From Armatimonadota bacterium (GTDB lineage: Bacteria; Armatimonadota; Hebobacteria; GCA-020354555; CP070648): DNA of 47,703 nt. The translations under genes and the position numbers were made by a program. How positions within the stretch are numbered: the first letter of the stretch is position 1; every line of letters starts with the position of its first letter. The notes beneath the pieces were generated by a model. It saw only the letters and a list, made by a program, of their open reading frames with translations, made no database searches and was not told where the DNA came from. Shown here in pieces: positions 17,112 through 25,650 of the stretch. Location: the NCBI GenBank assembly GCA_020354555.1, contig CP070648.1:3186864-3234566 (forward strand), given 5' to 3'.

Positions 17112-18791
17112 TCAGGCCACCGCGCCTTCCGCTGCCGACACCCGCAGCCTGCGGTACGCGCCTGCGGCTTCGAAGATCACCACGCCGGCGAGAACGAGCA
17201 GGACGACGCACGCGATTGCGAGGGTCCACTGTACTCCGCTCGGGCCGAAGAAGAACCCATAGGCCTGATACGCAAGCGCCGAGACCGTAATGCAAGTCAT
17301 AACCATCGCCGGCACGAGCGTGTAGCCCGCAGGCTTGCGAATCCCTACGAGGTACGCCGAAATCACGAGCAGCGCGAGCGCCGCGATGAGCTGGTTCGCC
17401 GCGCCGAAGACTGGCCAGATCACCTGCCACTTGTTGCTGTAGCCCAGCCAAAGGGCCGGCCCCACCGTGACCAGAGTCGCACCGACGCGGCCGCCCACCT
17501 GTGGCACGTACTCGCCGATGGATTCTCTAATGATGAAGCGCGCGAGCCGCGTCGCCGTGTCGAGTGTAGTCAGGATGAACGTCTTGAGCATAATCATGCC
17601 GAACAACGTCGCCGCCGTCGCGGTAATGATGGGCAGGGACGCCACCAACGTGCCGTAGCCCTGTCCGAAGGCCACCATCCAGCCCTTGTCGCGCACGACG
17701 TCCTGCAGCACCGGCTGTCCCGGCAGCGCCGTTCCCTGCCACGCGAGACCTGCGCTGACGGATATGAGCGCCACGATGGCAAGCACCCCTTCGACGATCA
17801 TCGCCCCATAGCCGATGCGTTTGCCATCGCGCTCGCGGTTGAGCTGTTTCGACGTCGTGCCGCCGGCGACGAGCGAATGAAAACCGGAGATCGCGCCGCA
17901 GGCGACGATGACGAAGAGCATCGGGAACAGCGCGTCGCCTCCGGCGCTGAACTGAGTGTAAGCCGGAGCGCTGATTGTGCGTCCGCCCACCATGATGCCG
18001 CCGATGCCGAGCGCGAGGCCAATGTAGAGCTTGTAGACGCAGATGTAGTCGCGCGGCTGAAGCAGAAGCCACACCGGGAGCACGGAAGCGAGCGCGCCGT
18101 AGGCTATGAGAATGCCGAACCACACCATGAGCGCGGTTTGCTCCGACAGCGAGGCGGGCAGCGAGATCGGGTGGAGGTAGCCGATGTAGATGGCGATGAA
18201 GTTGGCGCCAACCGCGAACAGCGTCGCCACCGCCAGGTTGACGCCGAACCTGCGGCTGACCCACCCGAAGAGCATGGCGATGAATATCAGCGAGAAGCTC
18301 GGTATAACCATCTGCGGCGCGGCGATGAGAGTGCGTGCGCCCGAGATGCCGAACACGGCGATGATGAGCACCAGCGCGGCCCACAGGAAGGCGGAGAAGA
18401 TGAGGCTGGCGCGAGTGCCCATCGTGCGCTCCGCGACCTCCGCAACCGACGCCCCGCGGTTGCGCACCGACATCATCAGGCTCAGGTAGTCGTGCACCGC
18501 GCCCATGAAAACACAGCCGACGACGATCCAACCGGCTACCGCCATCCAACCGAATTGCACCACCGCCAGCACGGGACCGATGATAGGCCCGGCACCCGCG
18601 ATCGAGGCGAAGTGATGCCCGAATAGCATGGCCGGCCTGCATGGAACGAAATCAACGCCGTCATTGACGTCGTGCGCCGGTGTCGCCGTATCACTGGGTT
18701 CAACGATGCGCCGTTCTAGGAAGCTTCCGTAGAAGCGGTAGCCGAGGTACAGGAAGACAATGGACAGGCCACACAAAAGGGGCGCGCTCAT
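17112..18791 (-). CDS. cstA: Carbon starvation protein CstA-family transporter
   Basis: CstA proteins import peptides or pyruvate when preferred carbon is scarce. The 559-residue product has about fifteen hydrophobic segments and hallmark motifs: DVNDGVDFVPCRPAMLFGHH, ASIAGAGPIIGPVLAVV and MGAVHDYLSLMMSVRNRG, then ACGAISGFHSLVAGGTTSKQ. It is shorter than Escherichia coli CstA (about 700 residues) and belongs to the compact form found in many phyla. The start at 18791 has GGAGAG seven bases upstream. I found no small YbdD-like partner ORF beside it, though such a gene often accompanies cstA. A long open frame exists on the opposite strand but is a composition artefact. Confidence 0.94.
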   Translation of the reverse strand: MSAPLLCGLSIVFLYLGYRFYGSFLERRIVEPSDTATPAHDVNDGVDFVPCRPAMLFGHHFASIAGAGPIIGPVLAVVQFGWMAVAGWIVVGCVFMGAVHDYLSLMMSVRNRGASVAEVAERTMGTRASLIFSAFLWAALVLIIAVFGISGARTLIAAPQMVIPSFSLIFIAMLFGWVSRRFGVNLAVATLFAVGANFIAIYIGYLHPISLPASLSEQTALMVWFGILIAYGALASVLPVWLLLQPRDYICVYKLYIGLALGIGGIMVGGRTISAPAYTQFSAGGDALFPMLFVIVACGAISGFHSLVAGGTTSKQLNRERDGKRIGYGAMIVEGVLAIVALISVSAGLAWQGTALPGQPVLQDVVRDKGWMVAFGQGYGTLVASLPIITATAATLFGMIMLKTFILTTLDTATRLARFIIRESIGEYVPQVGGRVGATLVTVGPALWLGYSNKWQVIWPVFGAANQLIAALALLVISAYLVGIRKPAGYTLVPAMVMTCITVSALAYQAYGFFFGPSGVQWTLAIACVVLLVLAGVVIFEAAGAYRRLRVSAAEGAVA

Positions 18792-18918
18792 GGCACTCTC
18801 CGGGTAAACGTGACGCGATAGGCCAAGGCCTGCGCCAGTTTAGCAAGCCGTCGCTCGATGGTCAAGCGCGGTGTGCACGGGGCGTGACCTCAGAACCCCA
18901 GGATTGCGGGGAGAGAAC

Positions 18919-18940
18919 TCCTCTCCTTTAAGGGAGAGGA
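18919..18940. repeat. Palindromic repeat unit upstream of mtnA
   Basis: TCCTCTCC (18919-18926) and GGAGAGGA (18933-18940) pair around TTTAAG. The surroundings (a G-rich left flank, then AATAAGGTGCGGGTGACAGG) resemble the common interspersed unit of the type CTCTCC-TTTAAG-GGAGAG followed by GGTGAGGGTG. It probably is one copy of a dispersed repeat, not a regulatory site of mtnA. Confidence 0.45.
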
Positions 18941-19021
18941 ATAAGGTGCGGGTGACAGGATATTGCCGCACACGAAAAGCGTCCGCAAGGTGCGCGCGAG
19001 CGCGCGCAGAACATAGGCGCC

Positions 19022-20056
19022 GTGAGCGAGTTGACCCCTATCGAGTGGCATGACGACCATGTGAGCATCCTGGATCAGACGCGCCTGCCTGGGCAAGTGG
19101 CCCACCTCGAGGCCCGTCAGCCGCAGGACGTCGCCGACGCCATATGCAGCATGAGCATTCGCGGCGCGCCCGCCCTGGGCGTGGCAGCATCCTTTGCCGC
19201 CGCGCTGGCCGCGGTTAACGCGCGCTCTCTTGACCTGGAACGGGCCCGCGCGAACGTGGATCAAGCGATCGCCTTGATCCGCTCGACCAGGCCCACGGCG
19301 CGCAACTTGTTCTGGGCGTTGGAACGAATGCAGGCGTGTGCCGCCTCGGCGCGCGATGCGAACGAACTGGCGGAGTCGCTTGTCCGCGAGGCACTTGCCG
19401 TTCAGCAGGAGGACCTGGAATCATGCCGGAGCATTGGCGACTTCGGGGCGCGGCTGGTGCCGGAGGGCGCGACGATCCTGACGCACTGCAATGCGGGCGC
19501 TCTCGCGACTGCCGGCTACGGGACCGCCCTCGGCGTTATCCGCTCGGCCCACCGCGCGGGGAAGAACATCCGCGTCCTGGTTGACGAGACCCGCCCGCTG
19601 CTCCAGGGCGCCCGGCTCACGGCGTGGGAACTCGTCGGCGAGGGCATTCCCGCGACCGTTATCGCTGACTCGGCGGCCGGCTGGTGCATGCAGCAGGGCA
19701 TGGTGAATCTCGTCGTCGTCGGCGCGGATCGCATCGCGGCCAACGGGGATGCCGCCAATAAGATAGGCACCTATGCCCTGGCCGTTTTGGCGTGCCAGCA
19801 CGGCATCCCGTTCTACATAGCCGCGCCGATGTCAACCGTTGACCTCACGCTTGCCGGCGGCCAGGACATACCGATCGAAGAACGGGCGGCCGAGGAGGTG
19901 AGCACAATCGCCGGCACGCGCGTCACGCCGGAGGGCGCGGCGATCTTCAACCCGGCATTCGATGTCACTCCTCACGGGCTGATTACCGCCATCATCACCG
20001 ACAGAGGGGTGTGCGATCACCCCTTGTCCGAATCGCTTGCGAAATTGGCGTCGTAG
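19022..20056 (+). CDS. mtnA: S-methyl-5-thioribose-1-phosphate isomerase
   Basis: MtnA turns 5-methylthioribose 1-phosphate into the ribulose form in the methionine salvage pathway. The 344-residue protein belongs to the aIF-2B-like family and has the SIRGAPALGV loop, the active-site THCNAGALAT with Cys156, and GADRIAANGDAANKIGTY with the catalytic Asp236. The C-terminal EERAAEEV and NPAFDVTPHGLITAIIT blocks are standard. The GTG at 19022 is the only sensible start; the ribosome binding site is weak. No other methionine-salvage gene is next to it. In some bacteria the same enzyme class also acts on 5-deoxyribose 1-phosphate, so that alternative cannot be excluded. Confidence 0.95.
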   Translation: MSELTPIEWHDDHVSILDQTRLPGQVAHLEARQPQDVADAICSMSIRGAPALGVAASFAAALAAVNARSLDLERARANVDQAIALIRSTRPTARNLFWALERMQACAASARDANELAESLVREALAVQQEDLESCRSIGDFGARLVPEGATILTHCNAGALATAGYGTALGVIRSAHRAGKNIRVLVDETRPLLQGARLTAWELVGEGIPATVIADSAAGWCMQQGMVNLVVVGADRIAANGDAANKIGTYALAVLACQHGIPFYIAAPMSTVDLTLAGGQDIPIEERAAEEVSTIAGTRVTPEGAAIFNPAFDVTPHGLITAIITDRGVCDHPLSESLAKLAS

Positions 20057-20106
20057 GCGATCCCGCCAAGCGGCGGGCAGTGACGCACAATGGTCCGGCC
20101 CGCCGC

Positions 20107-20135
20107 TTGACACCATCGCGACTGCTGCTTAACAT
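20107..20135 (+). promoter_or_regulatory. Predicted promoter of the secreted-protein/radical SAM unit
   Basis: A consensus TTGACA (20107-20112) and TAACAT (20130-20135) are 17 bases apart. The start would be near 20142, about 38 bases before the first ATG. Confidence 0.6.
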
Positions 20136-20179
20136 AGGCGCGAGCGGTTTCCAGCCATCGCCATACTCGGAGCGTAGAA

Positions 20180-22342
20180 ATGGCCAGACAAGCACTCGCA
20201 GCAATCGCCGCAGTCCTGATCGCGCTCACCGCCGCCCCCTCGCGATCGGGCATCCTCGACCCGATCTCGCGACCTCGACTCGTAGGCAGCGAGGCGCTGA
20301 ACCACCTCGTGGTTGATCTGCCGCGATTCCCGTACGGTCCCGGCGACGGCATCGTCGGTTGGGGCATCAGACGCACGTGCGGCACGACGTGGTCGCGCGT
20401 CCCGCGCTACGTCGCGTTCCTGGAACAGCGCGGAAAGCTCGATGGCGCGTGGCGCCCGCAGTGGGACCGCACGGCGCTGCTCACGGTCGGGGGACGGATG
20501 TATCCCAACTCATTCTCTGCTGCCGGTACCGGACGATACGGCGAGGCCACCAACCAGATCACCTTTGCCTACAGCGGTTGGACGACGATCGAGCAGCAGC
20601 AGCTCGCCGCGTACGTCAGCGCCGCCTATCCAACCATCAGATCCATCTACGGCCCTCCTGCCTCGAACATCACCGTCACTATCGTCCGCGACGGTCAGCT
20701 GCAGAACATCCTCGGCGGCGTGTACGTCCCTGCCACTAACGAAATCCGTCTGCCGCCGATGCAGGATCTCTCTCGCGACACCTACGTCCTTGCGTCGCTC
20801 ATCGTCCGCGCCTTTCACGACGACCTGTATGTCGCACATGACGTGTGGGAGACGGGCTTCGCGCGCGCGGTCGCCCTGGTTGCGCATCTCCAGGTGGATA
20901 CCAACTTCGATCTCTCCGGCGAGCCGTTCTACCTCATGCCGTTCTACGAGTTGCTCAATCAGCGTCCGCTGGCGAGTCCGACGGTTTTCCCACCCTCGGG
21001 CTATACCGGCATGACGTTCTGGCGCGTCGGCATGGCTCAAGCCGCCTGGCTCAAGGTGTACGCCGAGAATCCCAACTTTTTCCGCGACTTCAACGCCGCC
21101 TACTACGCGGAGTACAATCCCGGCGCGACGCCGCCGCTGTCGCAGAACGTCCAACGCTTACGCCAGATCGCGGCACAGGCAGCGCCTCAGGTCGAAGGGA
21201 TGTTATTCGAGTACTGGTTCGCCAGGCAATTCGTTCTCGACACCGACGGCTGGCAGGGCGAGAAACTCTACCTCGTCGCCCTGCCCCAGAATGACAACAT
21301 CACCGTCTTCCTCGAAGCCGACTACTACCGCACGACAAGCGCGGGAGACGAGCAGCCCCTGGCGGGCACCGGCAGCTTCCAGTACATCGGCTGGGACGGC
21401 AAGCTGTACGTCCCTGAAGCGGGCAACAACATTACGATACAGAACGGCCAGGGCTTCCTGGCGCCCAGCTTCTATAACATCGGCGGCGCGCAGCGTATCA
21501 CGGTCGAACTCGCGGCGGTCGCACAGGTCGTCGAGTCATGGTTTCCGTACGGCGTCGTCACCCCGAACGGCGGGCATAACGAGTACTTCGGTGTCATCGT
21601 TGACGCCAACGGCGGGACGGTGAGCGTGATGCCGCCCGGTATACCGACCCCGTCCGCCAATGTCATCCGGGGCGTGTTCTCCGTGAACCAGCCGGAGGCT
21701 CTAGACTTCCTCGCGCCAACCGCGGTGGAATACCAGCCGCCCGTCGGACCGGCGAATCTGCGCCTGGCCAACACTGGTTTTCTGTTCTACGTCTTTGTGC
21801 TGCGCGCACACCCCCCGCAGTTGGGCATTGCTCAGCGGACGTTCCCCGCGGGATTGTCCATGGCAGCGCTGCCCGCAAGCCCGGACGAGTCAGATGCGGC
21901 GGAGCTTCTCGGCCTCCCGGCCGGTCAGACGCTGCTCTCGCGGTGGTCGCCCACGCTGGCCGGCGGCTATCGCTATGTCTTCTATCCCGACACGCCGCCC
22001 ATCGAGCCAGGCCTCGGCTACTGGCTGAAGCTCAGCGCGCCGCGCACGGTGACCACACACGGCATGCTGCCGTCCGGCGAGTGCCGCTTGCATCTCCGCC
22101 AGGGCTGGCATCAGATCGCCAACCCGTTCAGCGCTGCAGCGCCCCTGACGGCGGTTAAGGTCAAGTTCGCAAACACCGCTCCGGTCACCCTTGCGCAGGC
22201 TCAGGGCAGCGGGATCGTCAGCAGCATCTTCCGCTATGCCGGCGGCTCGTACGTCGTGCCGCAAGAGCTTCCGCCCTACGAAGGCCTGTGGATTTACGTT
22301 TTCCCGAAGCAGGGATGCTATCTGATTATCTCGGAACCGTGA
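20180..22342 (+). CDS. Large secreted protein with a possible inactive gluzincin-like core
   Basis: The 720-residue product has a clear signal peptide (about residues 1-23, MARQALAAIAAVLIALTAAP). I cannot name a family for the whole. Residues 150-330 look like the core of a gluzincin metallopeptidase: YPTIRSIYGPPASNITVTIV, then LIVRAFHDDLYVAHDVWETGFARAVALVAHL. In active enzymes the corresponding helices read HExxH and then W-x-x-EG; here they are FHDD (212-215) and VWETG (222-226), so the zinc site appears lost. This is pattern inference. The C-terminus (about 560-720) holds a duplicated beta unit: LSMAALPASP ... LGYWLKLSAP and then CRLHLRQGWHQIANPF, a layout seen in many exported proteins of PVC and Armatimonadota-like bacteria. 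It is the first gene of a three-gene unit. Confidence 0.82.
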   Translation: MARQALAAIAAVLIALTAAPSRSGILDPISRPRLVGSEALNHLVVDLPRFPYGPGDGIVGWGIRRTCGTTWSRVPRYVAFLEQRGKLDGAWRPQWDRTALLTVGGRMYPNSFSAAGTGRYGEATNQITFAYSGWTTIEQQQLAAYVSAAYPTIRSIYGPPASNITVTIVRDGQLQNILGGVYVPATNEIRLPPMQDLSRDTYVLASLIVRAFHDDLYVAHDVWETGFARAVALVAHLQVDTNFDLSGEPFYLMPFYELLNQRPLASPTVFPPSGYTGMTFWRVGMAQAAWLKVYAENPNFFRDFNAAYYAEYNPGATPPLSQNVQRLRQIAAQAAPQVEGMLFEYWFARQFVLDTDGWQGEKLYLVALPQNDNITVFLEADYYRTTSAGDEQPLAGTGSFQYIGWDGKLYVPEAGNNITIQNGQGFLAPSFYNIGGAQRITVELAAVAQVVESWFPYGVVTPNGGHNEYFGVIVDANGGTVSVMPPGIPTPSANVIRGVFSVNQPEALDFLAPTAVEYQPPVGPANLRLANTGFLFYVFVLRAHPPQLGIAQRTFPAGLSMAALPASPDESDAAELLGLPAGQTLLSRWSPTLAGGYRYVFYPDTPPIEPGLGYWLKLSAPRTVTTHGMLPSGECRLHLRQGWHQIANPFSAAAPLTAVKVKFANTAPVTLAQAQGSGIVSSIFRYAGGSYVVPQELPPYEGLWIYVFPKQGCYLIISEP

Positions 22343-22350
22343 GGACGACA

Positions 22351-22989
22351 ATGAGACGACGCTTCTCAGTGCAATATGCAGGGCTTGCCGCGTGCCTGTG
22401 CGCCGCCGTCGTCGTGGCGGGATGCGGCGGAGGAGGGGGGCAGGCCGAGCCGTTCACGTTGGCCGGCACGGTGACCAGCGAGTCCGGCCCCGCCATCGCG
22501 GGAGCCGTGGTGACCGCCACCGTGTCGGGACAGTCGCAGCCGGTGGGGGCAACGACCACCACCAGCACCGGGGTCTACGGTCTTGTACTTCCCCCGGCAA
22601 CCTACGTCGTGGAAGCGAGCGCCGCCGGGTTTGTCGCCCAACAGCAGATCGTAACGATCACCGCGAGTCAGCCCAGACTCTCGGTCGACTTCAGCCTGAG
22701 CCCAGTCAGCGAACCGCCACCGACGCCGGCGACTGTCGCAGGCCGAGTCACCAACGCGGTCACGTCGGCGCCTATCTCGGGCGCCACGGTGACGGCGACG
22801 CTTCAAGGCCAGACGACACCGCTTGAGACGACCACCACTAATGCCGACGGGGAATACGGCTTCATACTCGGCGATGGCAGTTACGTAATCCGCGTCACTG
22901 CGGCTGGTTTCGTGTCGGCGCAGCGGACCGTCACGGTGACCCTGCCGGTGGCGAACCTAGGCGTTGATTTCGCCCTCACTCCGTCGTAG
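22351..22989 (+). CDS. Lipoprotein with two carboxypeptidase-regulatory-like domains
   Basis: The 212-residue product has a lipoprotein signal ending in VVVAGC (cysteine at about residue 25), then a glycine run. Two copies of an about 85-residue Ig-like beta domain follow: FTLAGTVTSESGPAIAGAVVTAT ... YGLVLPPATYVVEASAAGF and VAGRVTNAVTSAPISGATVTAT ... YGFILGDGSYVIRVTAAGF. This is the carboxypeptidase regulatory-like/CnaB-type fold, a non-catalytic adhesion or spacer module. A proline-rich linker (SEPPPTPAT) joins them. GAGG lies six bases before the ATG at 22351, eight bases after the previous stop. The lipid anchor places it on the outer face of a membrane. Confidence 0.9.
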   Translation: MRRRFSVQYAGLAACLCAAVVVAGCGGGGGQAEPFTLAGTVTSESGPAIAGAVVTATVSGQSQPVGATTTTSTGVYGLVLPPATYVVEASAAGFVAQQQIVTITASQPRLSVDFSLSPVSEPPPTPATVAGRVTNAVTSAPISGATVTATLQGQTTPLETTTTNADGEYGFILGDGSYVIRVTAAGFVSAQRTVTVTLPVANLGVDFALTPS

Positions 22990-22994
22990 GCGAC

Positions 22995-24098
22995 ATGGCA
23001 CGGTGTTCGCGCTGTGGCAAAGACAGCCGACTCATCGCCGAAGCGCTTGGCTTCTGCTGCGCTTGCCTGCGTGATGATTTCGAGGACGCCCGCGCGCACG
23101 TAGAAGCCACTCGCAGCCGCATCCGCGCGGAGTTCGACCTTCCGACGCGCGCACCTGCAACTCCCGGCGGAGTCGCCTGTTCCCTCTGCGTCCACCAGTG
23201 CTCGATGGCACCGGGCGAGGTGTCTTTCTGCGGCCTGCGCCGAGCCGATGACGAGGGACACCTGCACGGCCCGTCAGCCGGCCAAGGGCATTTCGACTGG
23301 TATCACGACCCGCTGCCGACGAACTGTGTCGCCGATTGGGTCTGCCCGGGCGGCACGGGCACCGGCTATCCCGAGTTCGCGTACTCGCCGGGGCCGGAGC
23401 GCGGCTACAAGAACCTCGCGGTGTTCTATCGCGCCTGTGGTTTCGACTGCCTGTTCTGTCAGAACTGGCACTTCCGCCAGGACGCCGGGCGCGCGCGACC
23501 GGCGCAGGAGTTGGCCGATGCGGTTGACTCGCGGACCTCGTGCATCTGCTACTTCGGCGGCGATCCAGGGGCACAGCTTCCACATGCGCTGCGCGCATCG
23601 CGACTGGCGCGTGACAAGGCATCGGGCAGGATCCTGCGCATCTGCTGGGAGACAAATGGGTCCATGAATCCGGCGCTTGCGGATGAGATGATGTCGCTTG
23701 CGCTGGCATCCGGCGGCTGCGTCAAGTTCGATCTCAAGGCCTGGGACGAGGGCCTGCACGTCGCGCTGACCGGTGTCACGAATCGGCGGACCCTGGAGAA
23801 CTTCGAGCGCCTCGCAGCGCGGATCGCCGAGAGGCCGGAGCCGCCGCCGCTGGTGGCGAGCACGCTATTGGTGCCCGGCTATGTGGACGAGCGCGAGGTC
23901 GCGGGCATAGCCAGATTCATCTCCCGGCTCAATTCCGACATTCCGTACGCGCTCCTTGGCTTTCACCCCGACTTCTACATGCACGACCTGCCGCCGACAT
24001 CGCGCCGTCACGCTGAATCATGCGTACGCGCGGCGCAAGACGCGGGGCTCAAGCGGGTGCGGATCGGGAACGTGCACGTGCTCGGCGCGGATTACTAG
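22995..24098 (+). CDS. Radical SAM protein, AmmeMemoRadiSam-like
   Basis: Radical SAM enzymes use a [4Fe-4S] cluster to split S-adenosylmethionine into a 5'-deoxyadenosyl radical. The 367-residue protein has the cluster motif C-x3-C-x2-C at Cys148, Cys152 and Cys155 in YRACGFDCLFCQNW. Before it come an N-terminal zinc-ribbon-like CSRC/CCAC pair (residues 4-24) and a C-x2-C-x3-C-x9-C block (Cys62, 65, 69, 79), which resembles the N-terminal motif of AmmeMemoRadiSam and PflA-like proteins. Two more cysteines (111, 117) lie in an insert, PLPTNCVADWVCPGG. Barrel motifs CYFGGDPG and CWETNGS follow. The ATG at 22995 is five bases after the previous stop. No AMMECR1 or MEMO gene is nearby. Substrate unknown. 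Confidence 0.87.
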   Translation: MARCSRCGKDSRLIAEALGFCCACLRDDFEDARAHVEATRSRIRAEFDLPTRAPATPGGVACSLCVHQCSMAPGEVSFCGLRRADDEGHLHGPSAGQGHFDWYHDPLPTNCVADWVCPGGTGTGYPEFAYSPGPERGYKNLAVFYRACGFDCLFCQNWHFRQDAGRARPAQELADAVDSRTSCICYFGGDPGAQLPHALRASRLARDKASGRILRICWETNGSMNPALADEMMSLALASGGCVKFDLKAWDEGLHVALTGVTNRRTLENFERLAARIAERPEPPPLVASTLLVPGYVDEREVAGIARFISRLNSDIPYALLGFHPDFYMHDLPPTSRRHAESCVRAAQDAGLKRVRIGNVHVLGADY

Positions 24099-24129
24099 CG
24101 TCGGCATGCGCCTGAGGGGGGCGCCTGAT

Positions 24130-24180
24130 GTCATTCCCAGTGAAGCGGCGAGCAAAAGCGAGCTGCAAAGCGAAGAATCC
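24130..24180. repeat. Degenerate dispersed-repeat-like segment
   Basis: Between convergent genes, GTCATTCCCAGTGAAGCGG (from 24130) and AAAGCGAAGAATCC (to 24180) resemble the widespread unit GTCATTCTGAGCGAAGCGAAGAATC, here interrupted and mutated. The 177-base gap otherwise holds no gene. This is recognition by eye, not a database match. Confidence 0.3.
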
Positions 24181-24275
24181 CGGCACCGCCAGAGATCACC
24201 TTCGCTGCCACACCGAGTTGCGCGGCGACCTCAGCGCTTCGGCGCTGCGTTCCGCGGTTGGACGCTGCCCAGACG

Positions 24276-25424
24276 CTATTTCCCCCACTTCGGCATCGGC
24301 GACAGCGCGTCCGGCTTCGGCGCCCGGGCACGGATCAGCAGCGCCTCGAGCATGCCGCGCGCCTGGTCGGGATGCTCGGTCGCCCAGATGATCTTCTCGT
24401 GGTCGAGCGCGTTGACGCGGTCATTCATCGCGCGCAGGGCGTCCACGCAGTTGATCAGCGCGCGATCCACGGGCATGCGCTCGGGGTTGATGTCAATGCC
24501 GAAGTAGCCCCGGTAGCCGTGCATCTTGAGGACGTACAGCGCCGCCTCGGCCTGCTCCGGCGCGATCACGCCGACATTGAGGTCCTGGTCGTAGTTCCCC
24601 AGCGGCTGGCTGTTCCAGTGCGTGTGCATGAGCTTGCCGTACTCGCAGGCGAGGCTAAATGCGTACGGAAGATCCTCATACCCCATAAGCACATGCCCGA
24701 CCTCGGGGTTGAGGCCGACCATCGCGTGACCGTCGTCGAGCGGGCGGCGGTTGTCCTTGGTCTTGAGCATCCCCTCGACTTTTTGCGCCATGAGGACGCC
24801 TTCGGGCGTCGTGCCGTACAGTATCCGCCCGCGCGGCTCGTAAGGCTTCGGCTCCTCGGCGACGCGCACGCCCGGGACCGCATCCATCGCTTCCGCCAAG
24901 CCCTCGGCAAAGCGATCGCGCGCGGCGATAAGGTCCATGCCGAACGGATTCTCGTAGCCGTCAATCCCGGGCCACACGATGGCGAAGTCGGTGCCGAGTT
25001 CGCGGTTCAACTCGAAGGCTTCCTTGGCGCGGTTGATCGCGGCCTGGCGCGCCTTCGGTATCGGCGATGACAGCGCCCCAAACTCGAACTGCGACTCGAA
25101 GAACAGGTTGGGGACAACGGTGATGAGCCGGATGCCCATCGCGCGCTCGAAGTCGGCGAACAGGTGCAGGTTGTCGTGGTTGACCTCGTTGGGGTAGTGC
25201 GCTTCCAGTCCCGCGAGGCCGTACTTCTTCAGCTCTGCAGCCTTGTCCAGGATCTGCTCCATGGACATCGGCGGGACATAACGATCGTGGAATCGCCCGC
25301 CACCAGGGGCGAAGAACCAGACCCCCGCGCTGAACTTGAACTCCAGTTCGAACGACTTGAGGTGCTTAACCAACTCTTCGCCACTTCGCCGCTTCGCCTG
25401 CTCGCGCAAATCCATCAGGGCCAT
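24276..25424 (-). CDS. Xylose-isomerase-like TIM-barrel protein
   Basis: The 382-residue product has the composition and motifs of the xylose isomerase-like superfamily: ELEFKFSAGVWFFAPGGGRFHDRY near the start, GLAGLEAHYPNEVNHDNLHLF, DFAIVWPGIDGYE, VRVAEEPKPYEPRG with the metal-binding glutamate region, GLNPEVGHVLMG, LMHTHWNSQPLGNYDQDLNVG and FGIDINPERMP. The His-x-Asn and Asp-x-Asp patterns match metal-binding strands of L-rhamnose or xylose isomerases, so it is probably a metal-dependent aldose-ketose isomerase. The exact sugar is unknown. The start at 25424 (reading left) is set by AGGAGGAG. It stands alone, converging with the radical SAM gene and divergent from the FG-GAP lipoprotein gene. 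Confidence 0.87.
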   Translation of the reverse strand: MALMDLREQAKRRSGEELVKHLKSFELEFKFSAGVWFFAPGGGRFHDRYVPPMSMEQILDKAAELKKYGLAGLEAHYPNEVNHDNLHLFADFERAMGIRLITVVPNLFFESQFEFGALSSPIPKARQAAINRAKEAFELNRELGTDFAIVWPGIDGYENPFGMDLIAARDRFAEGLAEAMDAVPGVRVAEEPKPYEPRGRILYGTTPEGVLMAQKVEGMLKTKDNRRPLDDGHAMVGLNPEVGHVLMGYEDLPYAFSLACEYGKLMHTHWNSQPLGNYDQDLNVGVIAPEQAEAALYVLKMHGYRGYFGIDINPERMPVDRALINCVDALRAMNDRVNALDHEKIIWATEHPDQARGMLEALLIRARAPKPDALSPMPKWGK

Positions 25425-25650
25425 GGCACTCCTCCTGAGCCTTCCGGTCGTGCTTGCTGCTGCGCGGAATGCCTCAACCGATCGCGCCGACGTCCCCATG
25501 GCGCGACGCGGAATTCTTCAACGGAAATTGCCGCGTGTCCTGCACAAGTCATCGCGCAAGTGATGCGCCGGATGCCAGGTAAACCGACGCGCGCCGCGAA
25601 CCGTAGTCTTCGTGGGGCCGGCCAAGCCGTCGTTGCTGGGAACAGCCGAG
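25425..25650. other. Divergent intergenic region
   Basis: This 226-base gap separates the isomerase-like gene (-) from the FG-GAP lipoprotein gene (+). It should hold both promoters, but I could not identify convincing -35/-10 pairs in either direction. Confidence 0.4.

Noticed and set aside
16941-18626. Very long open frame antisense to cstA
   Set aside because: Its product is extremely rich in Arg, His, Asp and Glu with no fold-like pattern. cstA on the other strand is a clear membrane protein, so this is a GC-composition shadow.
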